Source: an uncultured Anaerolineae bacterium | GTDB lineage: Bacteria; Chloroflexota; Anaerolineae; Anaerolineales; Villigracilaceae | DNA: 27,347 nucleotides | NCBI GenBank assembly: GCA_903854805.1 | Contig: CAINXK010000431.1 | Span: 1 to 27,347, forward strand | Direction of reading: 5' to 3' | In this document: piece by piece, positions 23,366 through 27,347 of the stretch | Numbering within the stretch: the first letter of the stretch is position 1 | Layout of the letters: every line of letters begins with the position of its first letter | The notes under the pieces: model-generated | What the model was told of the DNA's origin: nothing | Databases searched by the model: none | Seen by the model: the letters and a program-made list of their open reading frames with translations, nothing else | Translations under genes and position numbers: made by a program

Positions 23366-23809
23366 TCAAGCAGGGGTTTGGTCAGAAATAGGGGTCTCAG
23401 ATCCGGAGTCCTGGCCAAGATCAAGATCAACATGATCTTCCATTCGGATCTGTCCACGCAGGAAGGCGCCGTCTTCTGTCACGAATGAGGTGGTGACTAC
23501 ATCGCCCCAGACTCGCCCGCTAGCACGGATCTCAAGCTTTTGGGTAGTGATATTGCCGCGTACAGCTCCAGCAACAATGACAGTACTGGCGCGGATATTT
23601 TCACAGGTCACCCGCCCACTTTCGCCGACCACCAGCATGCCGCGCAGGACAATCTGGCCTTCAAAGGTACCTTCAATTCGCACACCACCGGCGCCACTGA
23701 GCTTGCCTTCCCAGATGACGCCAGGCCCTAGAACGGACGTGATACGTTCAACTGACTGAACTACCGTAGCCGGAGTGCCTTGTTGTGTGTTTGCATTTCG
23801 TTTAAACAT
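23366..23809 (-). CDS. Bactofilin (DUF583) cytoskeletal protein
   Basis: A 147-residue protein with the short-repeat beta-helix of bactofilins: VIWEGKLSGAGGVRIEGTFE, then repeating G-x-V strands to about residue 125, flanked by disordered Thr/Gln- and Asp/Ser-rich tails. Bactofilins form membrane-associated polymers that shape cells or position wall enzymes. The ATG at 23809 has no clear ribosome site. The ProRS-like gene follows after 11 bases, probably on the same transcript. Confidence 0.9.
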   Translation of the reverse strand: MFKRNANTQQGTPATVVQSVERITSVLGPGVIWEGKLSGAGGVRIEGTFEGQIVLRGMLVVGESGRVTCENIRASTVIVAGAVRGNITTQKLEIRASGRVWGDVVTTSFVTEDGAFLRGQIRMEDHVDLDLGQDSGSETPISDQTPA

Positions 23810-24075
23810 ATTTATTGGTTAGACCTGAACTCAAGATGTTTGATGATGAATAACAAGAATCAATTGTACCTTGAAAATTATTGCTCGGCTCTTTGTGTTT
23901 CAATAAATTGGACGCACACAACCATCCAGAAAAGTTTTCCCCTGGCTTGAGCATAAAAGACCTGGTGGCTGATGTTTCCAGCAGGCAAGAAGGTCGTTGG
24001 CTTTGCATGCAAGTGAAGTTTTAGCGCGCACTTTTGGTACTCGGCAAGCCGGCCACAAAAATAAACAGCCAGAAA
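23810..24075. other. Intergenic stretch with no recognised gene
   Basis: The 320-base space between bactofilin and fabI holds the fabI terminator at its far end and otherwise nothing convincing. A 68-codon minus-strand frame (23802-24008) has no family resemblance and runs into the bactofilin start. The bactofilin promoter is presumably here, but no good -35/-10 pair was found. Confidence 0.5.
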
Positions 24076-24110
24076 TGAAAAAGGATGCGCCTCTTAAAAA
24101 CGGCGCATCC
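24076..24110 (-). terminator. Intrinsic terminator after fabI
   Basis: On the minus strand GGATGCGCC (24110-24102) pairs exactly with GGCGCATCC (24091-24083) around a 10-base loop and is followed by TTTTTCAT. It lies 23 bases after the fabI stop. Confidence 0.88.
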
Positions 24111-24132
24111 TTCAGAATTCATGCTCAGTGGG

Positions 24133-24924
24133 CTATGATTCTTTCGCCCGAGGATCTGCCGCAGCCATGATGTTATAGCCGCTATCCACATACAACACTT
24201 CGCCGGTAACATGCGCAGCCATATCCGAGCAAAGATACAACGCGGCATTACCACAATCTTCAGGGGTAACATTCTCACGCATGGGGGCCATGTCCGCAAA
24301 ATTCTTGTACATATCACGAAAGCCGCTGACACCCATCGCCGCAAGGGTCCGGATCGGACCTGCCGAAATGGCGTTAACCCGGATGCCCTGCGGACCAAAG
24401 TCGGAGGCCATATAGCGGGTGGAGGCTTCCAGGGCAGCTTTGGCCACGCCCATCATATTGTAATTTGGAGCTACCTTAACCGAACCGTAATAGGTCAGAG
24501 TCAGCAGTGCGCCACCCTTGCGCAGGATAGGCTGGAATGCGCGCGCCAGCCCGACAAATGAATAGACGCTGATATCCATAGCCAGGTGGAACCCGGCGCG
24601 GCTGGTGTTATAAAAATGACCACTCAGCTCATCTTTATTGGCAAAACCAATCGAGTGGACCAAAATATCGATCTCGCCAAAACGCTTCGCAGCTTTTTCT
24701 GCCACGTTTGCGATCTGCTCATCAGAAGCCACGTCACACTGCTCAACAAAATCAACGTTCAACTGTGCAGCCAGCGGTTTAACGCGCTTTTCCAGGGCTT
24801 CACCCGCATAACTGAAACCCAATTGGGCGCCTTCACGCGCAAAAGCCTGCGCAATACCCCAGGCGATCGACTTATCGTTGGCGAGGCCAAAAATCAATGC
24901 ATTCTTACCAGCTAATAGACCCAT
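24133..24924 (-). CDS. fabI: Enoyl-ACP reductase [NADH] FabI
   Basis: A 263-residue short-chain-dehydrogenase-type enzyme that reduces trans-2-enoyl-ACP in the last step of each fatty acid elongation round. The N-terminal [19 protein letters not shown] binds NAD(H) and is typical of FabI. The catalytic pair is Y155 with K162 (Y-x6-K in YNMMGVAK), with Y145 before it; VHSIGFA and [11 protein letters not shown] are further signatures. The ATG at 24924 has a strong GGAGGAAAG site; the upstream in-frame extension overlaps the glycosylase gene and is rejected. It follows the glycosylase by 17 bases and is closed by the terminator at 24076-24110. Confidence 0.96.
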   Translation of the reverse strand: MGLLAGKNALIFGLANDKSIAWGIAQAFAREGAQLGFSYAGEALEKRVKPLAAQLNVDFVEQCDVASDEQIANVAEKAAKRFGEIDILVHSIGFANKDELSGHFYNTSRAGFHLAMDISVYSFVGLARAFQPILRKGGALLTLTYYGSVKVAPNYNMMGVAKAALEASTRYMASDFGPQGIRVNAISAGPIRTLAAMGVSGFRDMYKNFADMAPMRENVTPEDCGNAALYLCSDMAAHVTGEVLYVDSGYNIMAAADPRAKES

Positions 24925-24941
24925 CTTTCCTCCAGGTTTGG

Positions 24942-25514
24942 TTATCCAGTCACCATAAAACGCCACGGCATCGATTTCCATGGCTCTGGCACTTTGTATA
25001 AACCCACTCGTGGCCCAATCGTCACGCTTGCGTCAGAAATCACAATTCCGTTCTCGATCCATAGGTCGGACTGGGTGCCGGTAAGGTCAATCCCATTTTG
25101 AACATTATCAATCCCGAGAGCTTTCGTCAATTTAGCCGGTCCATCCGTCCAAACACTGCTTTTGACTCCTGGCCGGCGGGCTTTAATTTCATCCAAGCCC
25201 GTATCCGCCTGAATGGCACGGATCAAAACAGCCGCGGGGAATCCTTCCGCCTCGGTCACAGCATTCAACATCCAGTGCATGCCGTACGTAAAATAAACAT
25301 ACGCCCGCCCCGCAGTCCCGTACATGACCCGTGTGCGGACGGTCTTTCCTGCCCTGGCATGGCAAGCCAGATCTGTTTCGCCAATGTAGGCTTCCGTTTC
25401 CGTGATCAGCCCCGATATACATACGCCAGCCAGAATTCGCACAAGCCGCGCTCCGAGCAGCTGACGGGCAACAGTCAAAGTGGATTGGGCGTAAAACTCG
25501 AGCGGGAATGGCAT
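24942..25514 (-). CDS. mpg: 3-methyladenine DNA glycosylase (AAG/MPG family)
   Basis: A 190-residue base-excision repair enzyme that removes alkylated purines. [17 protein letters not shown] (37-53) contains the probable catalytic glutamate E41; [20 protein letters not shown] holds the tyrosines that flip the base, and [12 protein letters not shown] is the conserved C-terminal substrate-pocket motif. An upstream TTG in frame (25535) would overlap the phosphatase gene; the ATG at 25514 is preferred and leaves a 13-base gap, though its ribosome site (GGCAGG) is weak. Confidence 0.93.
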   Translation of the reverse strand: MPFPLEFYAQSTLTVARQLLGARLVRILAGVCISGLITETEAYIGETDLACHARAGKTVRTRVMYGTAGRAYVYFTYGMHWMLNAVTEAEGFPAAVLIRAIQADTGLDEIKARRPGVKSSVWTDGPAKLTKALGIDNVQNGIDLTGTQSDLWIENGIVISDASVTIGPRVGLYKVPEPWKSMPWRFMVTG

Positions 25515-25527
25515 GCCTGCCGGATGC

Positions 25528-26178
25528 TCAAGCAAAACTGGAAGACAAATGGCTGCAATCGCCGATCACATCCACCCGCCAGCGGTGCGCATCGGGATAG
25601 TAACAGAAAGCCGCAAAGGCAGTGTTTCCCAACTCAAAGCGTGGTCCCTGGAAATTGGGCTGTGGGGTGATCCCCAAAATAGCATACAGCGCCATGTTTA
25701 ATATTGCTCCGTGCGCAACCACCAGATACCTGCCCGCTGGGCGCTGTAAAACCCTATGCAATGCCTGCCCGGCGCGCAAGTAAAGCGCCCATTCGCTTTC
25801 GCCACTTTCATGTCTTGAATCGTAAGGGTTTACAAATTCGGGGGATGGAAATTGAGTTTGAATCTCAGCGAAAGTCATCCCAGAGCGCGTACCCATGTCC
25901 CTTTCAACCCACAGCGGTTCAAATTCTATCGTAGGAATACTCAGATCAGCTGCAAGGATGTGGGCAGTTTCACTTGCTCTACTCAAAGGGCTGGTGATGG
26001 CAGTATCAAAGTGCAAGCCCTCACGCTGCCAACGTTGTGCCAGGCTGCGAGCCTGGGCCCGACCAGTTTCAGAAAGCGGAAAGTCGCTCAAGCCCTGCAT
26101 CCGGTTTTCCACATTCCCAACCGATTCGCCATGTCGAACGAAAGTGATATAAAACAATGGGCCTTTTTCTGGTGACAT
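25528..26178 (-). CDS. Histidine phosphatase (phosphoglycerate-mutase-like) superfamily protein
   Basis: A 216-residue protein with the family signature FVRHGESVGN, in which H16 is the likely phospho-acceptor. The second histidine is in LVVAHGAILN, and SPLSRASETA and VERDMGTRSG supply the arginine and acid residues. Members include cofactor-dependent phosphoglycerate mutases, CobC-type phosphatases and broad-specificity sugar phosphatases, so the substrate is open. The ATG at 26178 with GGGAG upstream is preferred over a GTG at 26202 that lies in a GC-rich hairpin. It leads the phosphatase-glycosylase-fabI run. Confidence 0.88.
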   Translation of the reverse strand: MSPEKGPLFYITFVRHGESVGNVENRMQGLSDFPLSETGRAQARSLAQRWQREGLHFDTAITSPLSRASETAHILAADLSIPTIEFEPLWVERDMGTRSGMTFAEIQTQFPSPEFVNPYDSRHESGESEWALYLRAGQALHRVLQRPAGRYLVVAHGAILNMALYAILGITPQPNFQGPRFELGNTAFAAFCYYPDAHRWRVDVIGDCSHLSSSFA

Positions 26179-26192
26179 TTCTAGCAGCTCCC

Positions 26193-26210
26193 GCGCGCAC
26201 AAACGCGCGC
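26193..26210. repeat. Short GC-rich hairpin upstream of the phosphatase gene
   Basis: GCGCGC (26193-26198) and GCGCGC (26205-26210) form a 6-bp stem with a 6-base loop. It lies just before the ribosome site of the phosphatase gene on the minus strand; on the plus strand it is followed by AATCATTTTTT and could act as a weak terminator. Confidence 0.4.
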
Positions 26211-26545
26211 AATCATTTTTTAATGACTCTTCTTAAACACGATCTTACCTGCCAACAGAGAGAAACCCTTCTATAGTGTAAGATTTTCGGGCAGATCGGG
26301 CTCAACCCAGACGGAAGAGCCAGGTTTATCGTGCCGAGCTCTGGTCTCTGCGCCAGCGCTTTCAGCATGGTCTGATAGGTCAAACATCAGACCACCGCAT
26401 GAATATTATCGCACAAATTAGTCTGCATCAGTTGTTATCATACGCAATTATCTAGTGAAGAACTACTCCTCGCCAGTAAATACATCTGTAATTTAGAGCC
26501 GTTTCGCAAATTGCAGAAACTGGTACCGAATTTCTCTATTCTGGA
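26211..26545. other. Intergenic stretch with one clear inverted repeat
   Basis: No gene was recognised in these 335 bases. GGTCTGAT (26369-26376) and ATCAGACC (26386-26393) form an exact 8-bp hairpin with a 9-base loop. There is no U-tract on either strand, so it is not a standard intrinsic terminator. A tRNA was considered and not found. Confidence 0.45.
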
Positions 26546-27347
26546 TTACTGGCAGGTTGATTTTAGCGGATCTTGCCAATAAGCTTTAACATTATTTTCC
26601 TGCCAAAATACGACAACCATTGCCTCAAAATAATTTCCCCGTTGGCAACCTGCTACCCAGGTATCCGCTCCCGGAATTCGAGCCGATAAGTTCTTATCAG
26701 CCGGCAATACAACTACATTATCCTTGCCACCAATCAACAAGAAGGATAAGTGATCAAAGCCAGCACTGCCAATCAACGGATCAACTTCAAATGACAGGCC
26801 ATCGCCTTTGTTTTCCGCATAGTAACGGGGGTAGAGAGCCTTACCATGGAGCACTTGCATCGCAGGGTTTTCGGCCAGGAAAGTGATTATGCTTTCATTA
26901 CCTGCCCGTGAAAATTCCGAATGTGACCCATTGATCTTTATAAAATCAGCCATAGAGGCAGATTCTCGATAAAGTTTTGATGGTAAATTTTCCATCATGA
27001 CCGGAATGGCACCCACAAACAGAAAAGCCAGGCCGAATAGAAATATTCTTGAAAAGTAACTGCCTTTTTCAGAAAGGGTTATAGCTTCCCCGCTTGGTTC
27101 GCGATTTTGATACCAGCCAAACAAAACCATGATCCCAGTTGCTATCTCCAATAACCCAATTGAAAAATACAGCAATATCCCCCAATCCATAGGCACAAGA
27201 TAACGCCCTCCAGATGTAAGCGATATCGATGTTGTCAGGTTGTAACCCAAAATTACAGCCAACGGAACCAATCCAGCCGCACGCCTACGCATCCATGCTG
27301 ATGCGATTCCCCAGGATGTAATCGCAAGCACACCCAGAATGACCCAA
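26546..27347 (-). CDS. Integral membrane protein, C-terminal part (runs off right edge)
   Basis: The frame stays open to the end of the window, so the true start lies beyond it; 267 codons are seen. Membrane helices occupy the first half (AVILGYNLTTSISLTSGGRY, DWGILLYFSIGLLEIATGIM and IFLFGLAFLFVGAIPV). A soluble C-terminal domain of about 140 residues ends KAYWQDPLKSTCQ. The GGRYLVPMDW motif before a late helix and the soluble tail resemble polyprenyl-phosphate-sugar glycosyltransferases of the GT39/PMT type, but the catalytic N-terminus is not visible, so the family is only a suggestion. Confidence 0.75.
   Translation of the reverse strand, partial: WVILGVLAITSWGIASAWMRRRAAGLVPLAVILGYNLTTSISLTSGGRYLVPMDWGILLYFSIGLLEIATGIMVLFGWYQNREPSGEAITLSEKGSYFSRIFLFGLAFLFVGAIPVMMENLPSKLYRESASMADFIKINGSHSEFSRAGNESIITFLAENPAMQVLHGKALYPRYYAENKGDGLSFEVDPLIGSAGFDHLSFLLIGGKDNVVVLPADKNLSARIPGADTWVAGCQRGNYFEAMVVVFWQENNVKAYWQDPLKSTCQ

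Noticed and set aside
26211..26545. tRNA or small RNA gene in the geneless stretch
   Set aside because: No cloverleaf or T-loop consensus was found; only one simple hairpin is present.
1..27347. Mobile elements, phage genes or CRISPR arrays
   Set aside because: No transposase, integrase, terminal inverted repeats with duplications, or spaced direct repeats were seen.

Overview
The window looks like a stretch of chromosome from an anaerobic or facultative bacterium of moderate GC, most likely a Chloroflexota of the Anaerolineae type. That is an inference from protein style and gene mix: a Ser-ligand DmsA-like enzyme with a WD40/cytochrome partner, a DUF92/PH-domain/aminotransferase run, a bactofilin, and a NarX-like sensor with a multi-TM input domain. 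No rRNA, tRNA, CRISPR array, insertion sequence or phage gene was recognised.

Region A (1-18146, all minus strand) reads as one functional island built around a Tat-exported molybdopterin enzyme of the DMSO reductase family. In transcription order it holds a NarX-type histidine kinase, a DmsC-like membrane protein, a NarL-type response regulator, a structured regulatory gap, dmsA-dmsB-dmsC, a very large WD40/CxxCH/FecR-like membrane-anchored protein, a TorD chaperone, a polyferredoxin, a radical SAM protein and tatA-tatC-tatB. A second unit follows: a probable molybdenum-cofactor riboswitch with an intrinsic terminator, then fmdE-like, moaD, a TauE/SafE transporter and moaA, which runs off the left edge. 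Sensing, catalysis, electron transfer, maturation, export and cofactor supply are therefore grouped together.

Region B (18147-19146) is a divergent promoter region followed by slyD, the only confident plus-strand gene, closed by a strong bidirectional terminator.

Region C (19147-27347, minus strand) is mainly housekeeping. It holds a bactofilin, a prolyl-tRNA-synthetase-like protein that has lost its catalytic core, a DegT-type aminotransferase, a PH-domain membrane protein and a DUF92 protein, the last three joined by TAATG overlaps. To the right lie a histidine phosphatase, a 3-methyladenine DNA glycosylase and fabI, and a truncated membrane protein runs off the right edge.

The most unusual items are the WD40/CxxCH protein fused to the reductase operon, the second DmsC-like protein lying between the sensor kinase and its regulator, the overlapping TorD/polyferredoxin/radical-SAM module, and the ProRS-like protein that keeps editing and anticodon-binding domains but lacks class II motifs 1, 2 and 3.
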